Assembly: GCA_002726245.1 (NCBI GenBank)
Contig: PBSM01000098.1
Location: 1-64,000 of the forward strand
Source of the DNA: Planctomycetaceae bacterium
GTDB taxonomy: Bacteria > Planctomycetota > Planctomycetia > Pirellulales > Pirellulaceae
DNA: 64,000 bases
Direction: 5' to 3'
In this document: in pieces, positions 17,427 to 27,800 of the stretch
How the letters are laid out: each line of letters starts with the position of its first letter
Position numbering within the stretch: position 1 is the stretch's first letter
Program-made: the position numbers and the translations under genes
Notes under the pieces: generated by a model
Told to the model about the DNA's origin: nothing
What the model saw: the letters and a program-made list of their open reading frames with translations, nothing else
Database searches by the model: none

Positions 17427-19496
17427 GATCGCACTGTTCTCCTGCGGCATGTGCTCGAATTCGTTGCGACCCTTCTCTTCGCTCCAGCGCAACGACCGCT
17501 TGATGAACTGCGCCTCGCTGCTATCCGGCCAGTGAGCGAGAATCTCGACGAGGTGCGCTCGTGCTTCCTTGGCATCGATCAGGCCCTCGGGAACATTCCA
17601 ATCGCCACTCCGAATTCCTGCCAACATCCAACGTGCTCGCAAGGCGACATGCAGCTTGCTATCGGCCTCGACTGTTGCAAGTTGCTGATAGAGCCGGATT
17701 GCAGCTTCGTAGTCCTTCTTGACGAGCAGATTATAGTCGGCCTCGATCTCGGTCTTGATGAAGTCATGCTGTGCTCTGTCTCGTTCGCGGTAAGCTCGCT
17801 TCAGTGCTTCCGTGAAACGCTGCATCGCAGATTTCGTCTGGTCCGAGTCGCCCTGCGCGGCGGCGCGCTGTGCTTGGTTGAAGAGACAGTTGGCCAGTAA
17901 CATGTGCGCGAACGGATTTCGAATGTCGCTCTCCGAAGCTTTCGTGAGACTCGCCGCTGCTCTCGAAACAAGGTCGCTGCCTTCGTTGCTATCGCTCGGA
18001 TAGGCCAAGGCTTGTTCCAACGCTTCGAGTCCCGCCAGCAAGTCGCTTCGCGCTGGAACCGAATTCGAGACAGGTACCGCAAGCTGCTGGTTCGACATCG
18101 GTCCACCTGGCATCAAGTTCACGGCGGCGACAAGCTTCGGCGCGAGTTTCTGAGTCGCAGCGTCTTGAACAAGCTGGGTCACAAGGTTTCCTGCCAGAAC
18201 GGTTTCAGGAAAGCCTGCTTGGGTCAGCGTCTTTGCTTCCACTAACAGCGCTCCATCACTCGGAGAATAGAGTGCGGACTGGATGCGAACGATATCCAGT
18301 GCTTCCCGATAGCTGCCCCACACGACGTAATCCACCCGAAGCCTTGCGGCCAGTGTCGCGAGCCGCTCGCCTTCTGGTACGTTGGCCGACCGCAGACGCC
18401 GCCAAGCCCGATCGATATCAACCGGACTGGTCACTTCGACCTTCGGAATCAACTTGAACTTCTGACGCAGCTCCGCAGCAATCTGCACAGCGGCCTCGTC
18501 CGGATCAAAAGACATTTTCGCGAACGGAAGGTGTGGCAGGACGGCAACACGCAGCCGCCCCGTCCGTGCGGTTACCATCTTCTGTTGTTCCGCGTCCTGC
18601 CTTGCTTGTTCGACGTCCTCACGGGTGATCTGTCCGATGCGAGCATGTTCGACTCGCTCCTTTGTCGCTGCATCCACCAGCGCCGCTCGAATGTCGGGAT
18701 ACGAGAGGTCGAGCATCAAACCCTCGGTGCCTGTCGCCAGCGCACTCATGAACGCACGCGTTCGATCGAGGACTTGTTCATAGACGGCTTGTTCCTCCTT
18801 GCGACTCGTGCAGAGGATACAACTGATTTGCACTTGCTTTCGCCGAGCAAGGCTCACGAGCAGGTCGGTGTCGTAGCGGCGGCGGGCTCCCGTGTCGGGC
18901 TCGGGATCAACAAAGTCGGCGTCGTAGGGCGGTGCGTCCGCGAACAGCATCAACCAACGCGTGACATCCTCCTCCTCAGACCAATTCAACTTGTTCAAGG
19001 CTTCGTGCACTCCAAGATCCGCCAACTCCGGGAAGTACGGAGCACCGGTCTCCGGCTTGATTCGCTGAAATGCCTGTTCGAGCGAGGTGGCATCGTTGGT
19101 GAATTGCTTCAGCAGCAAACTCGCTTCGCCCGATGGAGAGCCTGAATCGCGAAAGACGACGAGAGCAAAGGTCACTTGCTCACCTTTGTATCTCCGCAAA
19201 TCGGCGACCATGTTCCGCAACGACTTCCTGACAGCTTCAATATCAGCCGCCATGCTGTCGGTGCCATCGACAACCAGCGCGATCTGCAGAGCCTTCTCGC
19301 TGGATTCGACAAGGTCAAGAAAGCTGCGCTGCAACAGGCCCATCGTTTTCTGAGCTGGCGCGAGGCGAGGACTAAAGATCGACTCCAGAGCAACTCCTGC
19401 GACGGAGTTGTCAGCCTCCTGTGACAGCGTCTGTGTCCAAGCGGAACCGATTTCAAACGCAACGAAGAAAACGAATACTTTGGTGATGAGCTTCAT
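17412..19496 (-). CDS. Secreted VWA domain protein with TPR-like C-terminus
   Basis: A 694-aa protein with an N-terminal signal (MKLITKVFVFFVAFEIGSAW). A von Willebrand factor A domain spans about residues 70-260. Its metal-site motif is DGTDS (IALVVDGTDSMA), with a second aspartate in FADAPPYD. A domain near 320-450 resembles the TolB-N/GNNV-type alpha-beta fold (RVAVLPHLPF, then VDYVVWGSYREA). The C-terminal part is helical with TPR-like spacing. Such domains bind proteins through a metal ion. It is convergent with the kinase (15 bp overlap) and divergent from the caspase-WD40 gene, suggesting a signalling cluster. Family members occur as stress or envelope proteins; the partner is unknown. 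Confidence 0.85.
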   Translation of the reverse strand: MKLITKVFVFFVAFEIGSAWTQTLSQEADNSVAGVALESIFSPRLAPAQKTMGLLQRSFLDLVESSEKALQIALVVDGTDSMAADIEAVRKSLRNMVADLRRYKGEQVTFALVVFRDSGSPSGEASLLLKQFTNDATSLEQAFQRIKPETGAPYFPELADLGVHEALNKLNWSEEEDVTRWLMLFADAPPYDADFVDPEPDTGARRRYDTDLLVSLARRKQVQISCILCTSRKEEQAVYEQVLDRTRAFMSALATGTEGLMLDLSYPDIRAALVDAATKERVEHARIGQITREDVEQARQDAEQQKMVTARTGRLRVAVLPHLPFAKMSFDPDEAAVQIAAELRQKFKLIPKVEVTSPVDIDRAWRRLRSANVPEGERLATLAARLRVDYVVWGSYREALDIVRIQSALYSPSDGALLVEAKTLTQAGFPETVLAGNLVTQLVQDAATQKLAPKLVAAVNLMPGGPMSNQQLAVPVSNSVPARSDLLAGLEALEQALAYPSDSNEGSDLVSRAAASLTKASESDIRNPFAHMLLANCLFNQAQRAAAQGDSDQTKSAMQRFTEALKRAYRERDRAQHDFIKTEIEADYNLLVKKDYEAAIRLYQQLATVEADSKLHVALRARWMLAGIRSGDWNVPEGLIDAKEARAHLVEILAHWPDSSEAQFIKRSLRWSEEKGRNEFEHMPQENSAILTTL

Positions 19497-19777
19497 GATT
19501 CAACCTACTGACTTGTCGGCAAGAGTTTGGCATCAAGCGAACGCATCGACTCCGAGGCGGGTCGCAGTTCCTGTTATCTGATCCGACCAGCGCCGAGTTG
19601 CTCACAATCATAGCGTTTCCGAGTTTTTTTCGCGGCGCATTTCAGTAACGACACAACTTCGCAAGCCAATTGCAGATAACAACAAGTGAGGAACATCCGA
19701 AACACGTTTGGCGTAATCAGGTTCGTCGGTACAATCGACATGACCGTTCAACGGTAGAAGACTTCGGAGAGGATAGT

Positions 19778-22700
19778 TTGTTGCGATCTGTTGCCTTTAT
19801 CATTTGGCTGGCATCGTGGGGCGGCTTCTGCTGCTTCGCCACCGCCGAGCTACCGCCCGAATCAGCGTTGCCGGGGCAAAAGCGAAGCTTGAGAAAGCTG
19901 CCCTCGGAGGCGCAATTGCCGCAGGGCTGGCAGCCAACTCGAGACAGTCGTCCGGGGCCCGACGTCCCGGCTGAAAGTGCTTTGCCGGCGAGTATGCTGG
20001 CGTCGCAAGTGGGCGACAACGGCAAGCAGGTTCAACCCGCAGCCGATCAAGCAGCGATCCCGATCGGTCGGCCGCCTGCCGGACTTCCCTGGTTGCGGAT
20101 GAACTTTGATGGTCATACAGGGGCAATACGTGCCGTGAGGTTTACGGCAGACGGTCGTCGAGTTTGTTCCGCCGGCGATGACAAAGCGGTGCATGCGTGG
20201 AGTGCGCCCGATCGTGATGCGATCCAACGAGGGAACTGGGTGCATGAGCGAGCGATCCGGTGGCAAATCGAGCGCGGCCCGCGCGGGCGAATCTACGCGC
20301 TGGCGACACGCGGCGACCTCCTCGCACTTGCTGGGCACGGGGCAACAGGCAGACTCGGCGAGATCCTGCTTGTTGATCCAGCGACCGGTGAGTTGAAGCG
20401 CGCCTTAACCGACGCGCAGATCGGGCACCAGCAAGTTGTGACCGCGTTGGCGTTTGCGTCAGAAGGCGGGCAGCGTCGGCTGGCTTCGGTGGACGTGACA
20501 GGCCGTGTCGTTGTGTGGAGTGAAGATCCGGAGACGGGACTGTGGCGCGCGAAACAGTTGGTTGGCTCTGACGTCGAGGTCGATGGACAAGACACCGCGA
20601 AGTCGCTGGAAATGGCACGGCGTGTGGGGGCAATCTCGTTTCTTGGTCCCGAACATGTGGTTGTGCCGCGTTTCGCGAAACATGAACGGACTTCGTCCGG
20701 CAGGCAGGTTATCACGTGGAGGCTGCAGCGAATTCATGTTCAAACAGGTGCCGCCGAATTGTTATCCGCGGAGGGTGTGCATTACCGAGCCATTAGTGCG
20801 ATGACGGCTTCTTCGAACGGAGCTTGGCTCGTCTCGGCTGATCTCTTCGGTCGGCTGCTGTTTTGGGATGTTGCACAGGATCGTGTGCAAGTCGTCCGGC
20901 AGGGAGCGGCGACCGTCGCATTGAGCTTGACGCCGGACGGTACGCGTTTGGCAGTCGGGACCACTCGCTCGTCGCGGCTGAACGGCAACGCGCTCGTCCA
21001 AGTCTGGGACACGCGGCGGATCGCTTCCCCGGAGATCGTCTCGCAGCATCAGACCGCGGCCGATGTGATGGGAATCGACATCGATCCGCGGGGCTCGCGA
21101 ATCGCCTATGCACAGTCGAACGCCTTGGTCGTGCGCGACGTGGCGTCAAATCGCAAACCGGTCTCGTTGCGGCCGCCTGTCCGTCCGGTATTGCGAGTCG
21201 CATTTGCCAAGGATCGCCCGTTCTATCGCTTGGCTTTTGGCAGTCGGAAGGCCGCGAGGGACAGCGTCGCGTTGGAACGCACCTTCGACCTGCGGCAAGT
21301 GCGTCTGGGCGACAAGAATACGATTCGCGACGCGGATTGGCTGTCGGAGTCTGGGTGGAAGTCGGACTGGGAGCTGCGGACGCTGCTTGACTCCGACAAG
21401 GAAGTCTTCTCTCTGTTCCAAGGCAACCAGCGCCGAGGGCAACTCCCACTCGACGCACTACGCCACGGTGTGCCAACGGCGACGTGCTGGATTCCCGATG
21501 CGAACGGAAAGCCGTACGCGGTGGCTGTCGGCACAGCCGGGCGAAACAACATCTATGTGTTTGAGTTGGCGGACGAAGGCATTTGCCCGTTGATCCGGCA
21601 GTTCCGTGGGCATGAGGAAGCGGTGCGCTCGCTTTCCGTCTCTCGCGACTTGCGTTACTTGGCGTCCGGCGCGGACGATGCGACCGTGCGTGTTTGGCCG
21701 TTGCGTGATCTCCGAAGAGACGACGCGATTGTTCAGCGCTGGGGAGCGAACTTCACAATTGAAGGCGAAGAGTTGTTGATCGACTCGATCCGGCCCGACG
21801 GACCGCTCTTCTTTCGTGGCATGCGATTGGGAGACGTCATTCGGCGAGTGCGTTGGCGCGAGGGAGATGAGATCAACGAAGCGGAAGGCCCCGACGAAAT
21901 ACTTGCGGCCTTGCAGACGTTGGCGTTCGACACGCTGGTTGTCTTCGAGTATCAGCGTCAGGGCATTGCGCAAGAAAGCTTTCAGAGCTTTGCGGCTTGG
22001 CATCCGCTGGCGTCGTTGTTTGTCGCCGAGAACCGCGAGTGGGCCTATTGGACGCCCGCCGGATACTACGACGCTTCGTTTGGCGGTCACCAGCTGTTCG
22101 GCTGGCAAATCAATCAGGGCTTGGAGCAATCGCCGGACTTTTTCCTGGCTGAGCAGTTCCGCAAAAAGCTCGAACGTCCCGATGTGATGCGGCGTTTGAT
22201 CGATGCCGGCAGCGCCGCCGAAGCGTTCCGAGACGCGAAGCTGCAGCCACCCGCCTCCGAAGACAAAGTTGTTCTCAACGAGTACCGCTTGAAGCCGCGA
22301 ATCACGATTCTAGCTCCTCAATCCGGCGCGACGATCAACGGCTCGCAGCTTGTCGTTCGCGCCGCGATTCAAGTCCGCGCCGGGTTGGCGATCATGCCAC
22401 CGAAGGCATTTGCCAACGGAGTGGTTGCCGCGTCTCGCCGGCTTGTCCAAGAACGTGATGTCGAAGGCGGCCACGAGTTTGTTTACGAGTGGAACATGCG
22501 TCTGCCGAGCGACCGCCAGGTGGTGTTGAACGTCGTTGCTTCCACCGACGCGGAGGTTGCGGACTTCGCGAGCGTCCTTGTTGATCACGAGCTTTCCGCA
22601 TCGAAGAGCCCGCGTCGGATGTATGTGTTCGCGGCGGGAGTCAACAACTATCGCGACTCGCAGATCCAGCGGCTCGATTACGCCGTGGACAACGCTCGCA

Positions 22701-23410
22701 GTGTCGTTGACGTTCTGGCGCGGCGGGCGGAGCCGCTGTATGGGAACAGTGCGATCACCCTTCTCGACTCGCGGGCCACGCGGTCGCTGTGGCGGAACGT
22801 CACCGCAGCCTACGCGGAGACACTGCGCGACCGCATCTCGCCGGATGATCTGCTCGTCTTCTTCCTCTCCGGTCATGGTGTTCGTGACGCGAGCACGGGC
22901 GAGTATTACTTCGTCACGGCCGACGCTCGCTATGCCGACATCAAGGCGGAGCGATTCGAAGATTGCATGTCGTTCTCCGACTTCGCGGCGTTCGCCCACC
23001 TTCCGTGCCGCAAGCTCGTCGTCCTCGACACGTGTCACAGCGGTGCGTTCCAGACGCCGCAGAGTCAGCACGACCTCAAAGCCGCGATTCGCGCGTTGCA
23101 AGACGACTTGGTGTTCACGCTCACGGCATCAGAAGGCAATCAAGAGGCGGCGGAGGATCGACAGAGACAACTGGGCCGATTCACGTTTCGACTAGTCGAA
23201 GGCCTTAACGGGGCAGCCGATTCTCCAGCGAACGGCGGCAACGACGATGGGCAGGTGCGTTGGAGCGAACTCGTGAAATACGTGACGACCGCCGTGGTCA
23301 ACGACTCGGAGGGCACGGAGACCGTTCAGCGGCCCACGTTTGGCCCCGCGAATCTGCTGAACTACGTCGAACTGCCCCTGACGTCGATTCGAAACAAGCC
23401 AACTCAATAG
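19778..23410 (+). CDS. WD40-PDZ-like-caspase (peptidase C14) protein
   Basis: About 1210 aa. No ATG start fits; the TTG at 19778 (or 19781) follows GGAGAGG at 19766-19772 and opens on a signal-like segment (LLRSVAFIIWLASWGG), so an earlier TTG at 19670 is less likely. After a proline-rich linker come WD40 repeats (about residues 110-690), then a PDZ-like region with LLIDSIRPDGPLFFRGM near 670, an Ig-like stretch, and a caspase-family C14 domain from about residue 945. The catalytic His is in LSGHGV (H1033) and the catalytic Cys in DTCHSGA (C1086), both intact, so this is a potential Arg/Lys- or Asp-specific protease of the metacaspase-like class. The WD40 part presumably recruits partners. 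The stop overlaps the convergent barrel gene by 7 bp. Confidence 0.9.
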   Translation: MLRSVAFIIWLASWGGFCCFATAELPPESALPGQKRSLRKLPSEAQLPQGWQPTRDSRPGPDVPAESALPASMLASQVGDNGKQVQPAADQAAIPIGRPPAGLPWLRMNFDGHTGAIRAVRFTADGRRVCSAGDDKAVHAWSAPDRDAIQRGNWVHERAIRWQIERGPRGRIYALATRGDLLALAGHGATGRLGEILLVDPATGELKRALTDAQIGHQQVVTALAFASEGGQRRLASVDVTGRVVVWSEDPETGLWRAKQLVGSDVEVDGQDTAKSLEMARRVGAISFLGPEHVVVPRFAKHERTSSGRQVITWRLQRIHVQTGAAELLSAEGVHYRAISAMTASSNGAWLVSADLFGRLLFWDVAQDRVQVVRQGAATVALSLTPDGTRLAVGTTRSSRLNGNALVQVWDTRRIASPEIVSQHQTAADVMGIDIDPRGSRIAYAQSNALVVRDVASNRKPVSLRPPVRPVLRVAFAKDRPFYRLAFGSRKAARDSVALERTFDLRQVRLGDKNTIRDADWLSESGWKSDWELRTLLDSDKEVFSLFQGNQRRGQLPLDALRHGVPTATCWIPDANGKPYAVAVGTAGRNNIYVFELADEGICPLIRQFRGHEEAVRSLSVSRDLRYLASGADDATVRVWPLRDLRRDDAIVQRWGANFTIEGEELLIDSIRPDGPLFFRGMRLGDVIRRVRWREGDEINEAEGPDEILAALQTLAFDTLVVFEYQRQGIAQESFQSFAAWHPLASLFVAENREWAYWTPAGYYDASFGGHQLFGWQINQGLEQSPDFFLAEQFRKKLERPDVMRRLIDAGSAAEAFRDAKLQPPASEDKVVLNEYRLKPRITILAPQSGATINGSQLVVRAAIQVRAGLAIMPPKAFANGVVAASRRLVQERDVEGGHEFVYEWNMRLPSDRQVVLNVVASTDAEVADFASVLVDHELSASKSPRRMYVFAAGVNNYRDSQIQRLDYAVDNARSVVDVLARRAEPLYGNSAITLLDSRATRSLWRNVTAAYAETLRDRISPDDLLVFFLSGHGVRDASTGEYYFVTADARYADIKAERFEDCMSFSDFAAFAHLPCRKLVVLDTCHSGAFQTPQSQHDLKAAIRALQDDLVFTLTASEGNQEAAEDRQRQLGRFTFRLVEGLNGAADSPANGGNDDGQVRWSELVKYVTTAVVNDSEGTETVQRPTFGPANLLNYVELPLTSIRNKPTQ

Positions 23411-24717
23411 AGGCCGACATACTGGATCGCAACTTCGGCGTCGAACAGATGCTCCGGACCTTCTCGAAGCGGAGCGACGGCTGCGACTGTAAGGTATCTG
23501 TCGCCGTGGACTTCGACCCTGACCCCGCCTGTGATATTCAGCACATCCAACCGGTTGTCTGGATTGGCGAACAAGTTGAGTCCGTTCGCGCCCGTGACCC
23601 CAAACGAATCGGAATCCTCCAGCGTGGTCGTGTGGTGAATCTCAAGCATCGGTGCGATGCCTGTGATGTGACCATCAGAGCATGGGTTGCGATAAAGCCA
23701 ATATCCGAAGGACGCATCCAGGAAGAGTAACGTCTGATCCTGAATAACGCCACTTGGCGAGCCAGCCAAGCCATTGAAGCGAACTCGGTTTCCGTTCGTG
23801 TCGAAGTCGAACTGCATCAGAAACTGCCCGAACATTCGTTCGTTCGGCGTCCAAAGCATGCCAACGAACGGCTGCAAGTAGAAGGCTTCGTTCTCGACTG
23901 TCGCCAATAGCCGATTTGATTCGTCAAAGATCTGTGAGTCGTCGGCCGTGGGGATCACCAAGCCCAGCCCTGCCGACCACGAAACGCAAGGTCCTCGGTA
24001 GAGTAGTTTCTTAAGTGCGAATGCGATGTTTCCGAACTCCGCTGCCACGTTATTGGCTGTCGAGTTGAACCTCTGTACCGAGTTCAGACCATTTGAAAAG
24101 GGGACTCGAACTTCGAAAGAACAGAGTCCGTCGCAGAATGTTTTTTCGAGGCCGAAGACGGCTCGATTGAGGTTGGCTTGCCGCTCATCCGCGGTCAGTA
24201 AGGCGTTGTGAAAACGGTTGTAACTCACGAAGTAGCGGTCAACCGGAAATGGGCTGTTATTCTCGGCGACCTTGAACCGCCGGTCGCCACCGCTGAGAGG
24301 GACATTGACATGCTGTGTGAGCTGACTCATACCCGTGTGTAGGTCAGGTAAGAACATCGTATAGGCACCGCCAAAGAAATCGCCGATCATCGCTGGTGCC
24401 GCGCTCAGCGAACCGGGCGTTGCGCCATACGAACTCGCAATCAAGTCGTAATCGTCTGCAATCGGAACCGGTCCCGCCCCGGCATCGCTTCCCGTCCCAT
24501 CGTTGAGCGGGACGAGGCTCTTGTCGTCCCACGCGTCCGACTTCTGGCAGGCGGGACACGAAACGAGCTGGCAGTCGCAATCACCGCCAAACCCCACGGT
24601 CGATAGCTTGGCGAATTGGATCCCCTCGACGACCCAGCTACCTTCGTCTTGACCGAATGCCTGTGTGGCCAGGCAAGACAAGAACAACACCGCCAGCACG
24701 AGTTTTCGAGACACCAT
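23404..24717 (-). CDS. Putative outer-membrane beta-barrel protein
   Basis: A 437-aa exported protein. The signal peptide is MVSRKLVLAVLFLSCLATQA, cleaved before FGQDEG. A short Cys-rich stretch follows (CDCQLVSCPAC). From about residue 120 onward the sequence alternates hydrophobic and polar residues in about ten strand-sized units and ends in Tyr (AEVAIQYVGLY), like an outer-membrane barrel with a C-terminal aromatic. It belongs to a planctomycete-specific family of predicted surface barrels. The ATG at 24717 has AAGGA upstream; the longer frame to 24759 starts before the signal. It is downstream of the 1640-aa gene on the same strand and convergent with the caspase gene. Function is unknown. 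Confidence 0.75.
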   Translation of the reverse strand: MVSRKLVLAVLFLSCLATQAFGQDEGSWVVEGIQFAKLSTVGFGGDCDCQLVSCPACQKSDAWDDKSLVPLNDGTGSDAGAGPVPIADDYDLIASSYGATPGSLSAAPAMIGDFFGGAYTMFLPDLHTGMSQLTQHVNVPLSGGDRRFKVAENNSPFPVDRYFVSYNRFHNALLTADERQANLNRAVFGLEKTFCDGLCSFEVRVPFSNGLNSVQRFNSTANNVAAEFGNIAFALKKLLYRGPCVSWSAGLGLVIPTADDSQIFDESNRLLATVENEAFYLQPFVGMLWTPNERMFGQFLMQFDFDTNGNRVRFNGLAGSPSGVIQDQTLLFLDASFGYWLYRNPCSDGHITGIAPMLEIHHTTTLEDSDSFGVTGANGLNLFANPDNRLDVLNITGGVRVEVHGDRYLTVAAVAPLREGPEHLFDAEVAIQYVGLY

Positions 24718-24875
24718 GGTCACATCCTTGCCAGAGCCCGGCGCGTGCCTCCATGACACACGTTCCCTTACCTATTTTCTTCGGTTGTCGGAACGGACTC
24801 GCTTGAACCTGCTGCCGCGAAGCGTGCTGACGAGCAGGTGAAATAGAGGAAACAGGGTAGATGTAACGCGTCTCG

Positions 24876-27800
24876 CTACTCTTTAACGATGACTTCAAGC
24901 TGTGGCACCGAGATGAGGTTCTTCTTGAATTGGCTGCTTGTCAGCACGTCGATGGATGCCCTTAAAGGTCTTTCGAATTCGTAGACATGTTTCGCGACAC
25001 TTCCCGCAGGGCCAAACGAGTAGTAGGTATGCGAGATCGCATCCGCCGCCGGCGAGACGATGATTGCGGCAGTTCCCAGCGAGGTATTCGTCTCGTGAAT
25101 CGTGAGGCGGTATGGTTCATCGATGCTGAGCTTCTGACCAGAGGCGTCGAACTTGACTCCCTCCAAACCTGGGACGGAGAAACTTCGCGATTTCCCCGAA
25201 TCCTCAATCGTCTCGCCCTCGAACCCTGTTGGCGTTCGGCGGAACGGATCGAAACGAAACCAAACTTTCATCTGCGCATTCGTCGCCGCACCAAGCCAGT
25301 CTTTGGCGTGGAAACGCAACTTCGGAACTGGCTGATCGAGCACGGTGTCAACGTCGCCAAAATAGTAGCGTTGGTCGGTCAGCGCGGTGTCGCCAACCAC
25401 CGGCGTTATCTCGCACCAAACTTGTCGGATCGGCGGCGTGAAGTGCTCGGTGCGTCTGTCGCGCTCTGATGTACCGGTGACATCTTGAACCGTGATGGAG
25501 AAATCGACGTCCATGCCCTGCACTTCGGGGCGGTGGGCTCTGATGACGAACTCGTGCTGACTAGCCTGTCGATCTCGTCCTGGCACCACCGGGGCATCAC
25601 TATACGCCGCGTCCGGATCTTCAATCGGGAACATAAGCCTAGGCACGCGATTCAAAGGGTGTTCATAGATCAACTTGATCTTCTCGCCACCGTCGAGGTA
25701 GATTTTGCGTGTCGGTTGCTGGCCAGCGGGAGCCCCATGAATACGGACTTCGTAGTCCTGGCGAAGCCCAGTGACTTTCGCGGTCTCGCCCAAGCGGTAC
25801 TTCGGTGTGTCTGGATTGGACGAGCCGGGCTGATCAACAGAGAACTCGACCAGGCCGATTGCTTGACGGATACCCTGGACAAGCGCCGCGGCTTCGTTGG
25901 CACCCTTGTAAATACCACCCGTCTTTTCGGGAATCTCCTTCAATTCGGCTGCAACCTGCGCGGGTGGATCCATAAAAATGATGTGGACTTGCACATCGCT
26001 TCCACTTCGCTCCCAAGCAGAATGGACGTCAGCGGCGGAAGTTTGCGTCGGTGTCTTGCCCAATGCCTTCCGTTTGCTAAAGAGATCGTTGCCATCGGTG
26101 ATTAGCACGATGTGCTTCGTGTTACCCTCATCTCTCACGGCATTGCGGCCGACGAAATCCGTTTTGAGGCTGTTCGTCAGGGCGCGGTACAAAGGGGTGA
26201 CGCCGTTGGGACGAAGGTCTTTGATGCGCTCCCGGATCGCGTTGGCTTGATTCTTTCGCAGCGCCATCGGTTCAAGCAGATCGTCCGCATCGTCGTCAGG
26301 ATGCAGACCTACTGGGTCGTCGTTAGAAACCACCTCGTATTCGCCGTCCGGTTTCAGTCGCCGCACAAGGTAATTGCCGTTGCCATCCTTCTGATAATCG
26401 TTCCCGCCGTCGGTAGGAAGAATGAAGCCAGATTGTCGACCATAGGCGCGCAACCCAATGGCGTAGTTCGCCTGGTTTCCTAACTCATCGAGCACGCGAC
26501 TGAGCGAGTCAATTGCGCGCGTCATCTTGCCGCGCTCGTTCATGCTCAACGAGCAATCAACGATGAACATGATGTGGCCGATCCGTTCCGCATCGCCTTC
26601 GACCGTGACCTTGGCTTCCTGCGGATGCGTGTACTCGGCACGCACCGGCATGGTGTGCCTGGGCCATTTCGCGGTGAAGCGCTGGCTTTGCTCATGCCCT
26701 CGGAAGAGGACGCGCGCCGCGAGTGGCAGTTCGGTGCGATCGGCTGGCTTTGCGAGCTCGAGGCGTTGCTCAACTTTGCTTGCTCGCTCATCGACCTCCT
26801 GCGCGCGGCGGCGCACTTGCGAGACTCCGTCCAAGACGGGAAAGAGCTTGCTGCCAGCGCCTCCGGTAATGAACACTGCGGCTCGTCCAAGCGGCGTCTT
26901 CTGCTTCCAGTCGATGGTGAAGTCGTGCGGGCGGGTCTCTTCCGCGTCGTAACATTTCAACTCCGATTCAGCCGACACTTCGATTCCGGTTGCCGTGACT
27001 CGATCGTCCCGCAACCTTCTCAAGTCGAGTTCGTTGCCGTGACCGAGGACCGCGGAACTCGGCGCGAGCAACTTCGCGCCGTCCAAGTACGCATCGGCAA
27101 CGTTCGCAAAATAGGGCAGATTCCGCAAACTCTTTGTCGGGCCCCAGAAATCCTTCAGACTTCGATGCGAATGCCAAAGGAGTTGATAGTGACGATCGAC
27201 GTGCCGCAGCCGGCGAGTTGGATCGGCCGCCGGAGGCCAGGGGCGCTGACCGAGCAGTGCCGCAGCCGATCGAGCCAACTCGTCGGCCCTGGCCACACCG
27301 GATCGTGTGCGCCGAGCCGTTGCGTCGGCGTCCTCGGATCGCAGCAAATCCTCGGTTTCTTTCTGGAGTTGCGATTTCGTTTTGCCGATCTCGCGAAGGG
27401 CGTCACGTACCAAACCGCCTTGTGCATCGAACCACGCCACGGAGTCGCCTTCCTCCTCCGCCGATTCCGTCGTGGCTATTGACTTGTCAGGCCGAGCGAT
27501 AACGACTGCAGGATGGGATGGCCAGCGAGTCAACTTGGGTGCCTCGGTGTTCGGCGCGTCGCCCGCTGCGGACGACTCCTTGTCCAGTTCCATCGAAGCT
27601 AGATACTTGTCGAGGAACAGGTCTTCACGGTCTCTCGCATTTGCAAGCGGCGCGCGCAAGACGTGATGAGCCTTCAGCAGCGTGCCGCTGGCAGGCGAGG
27701 CTTTGAGGAGGCTCGCAACGTGATTACCGAACTCCTGCTCCAAGCCATCGCTCGCCTCTCGCAGGTCCTCAATAATCGACTGGTGTTGATCGCCGAAATC

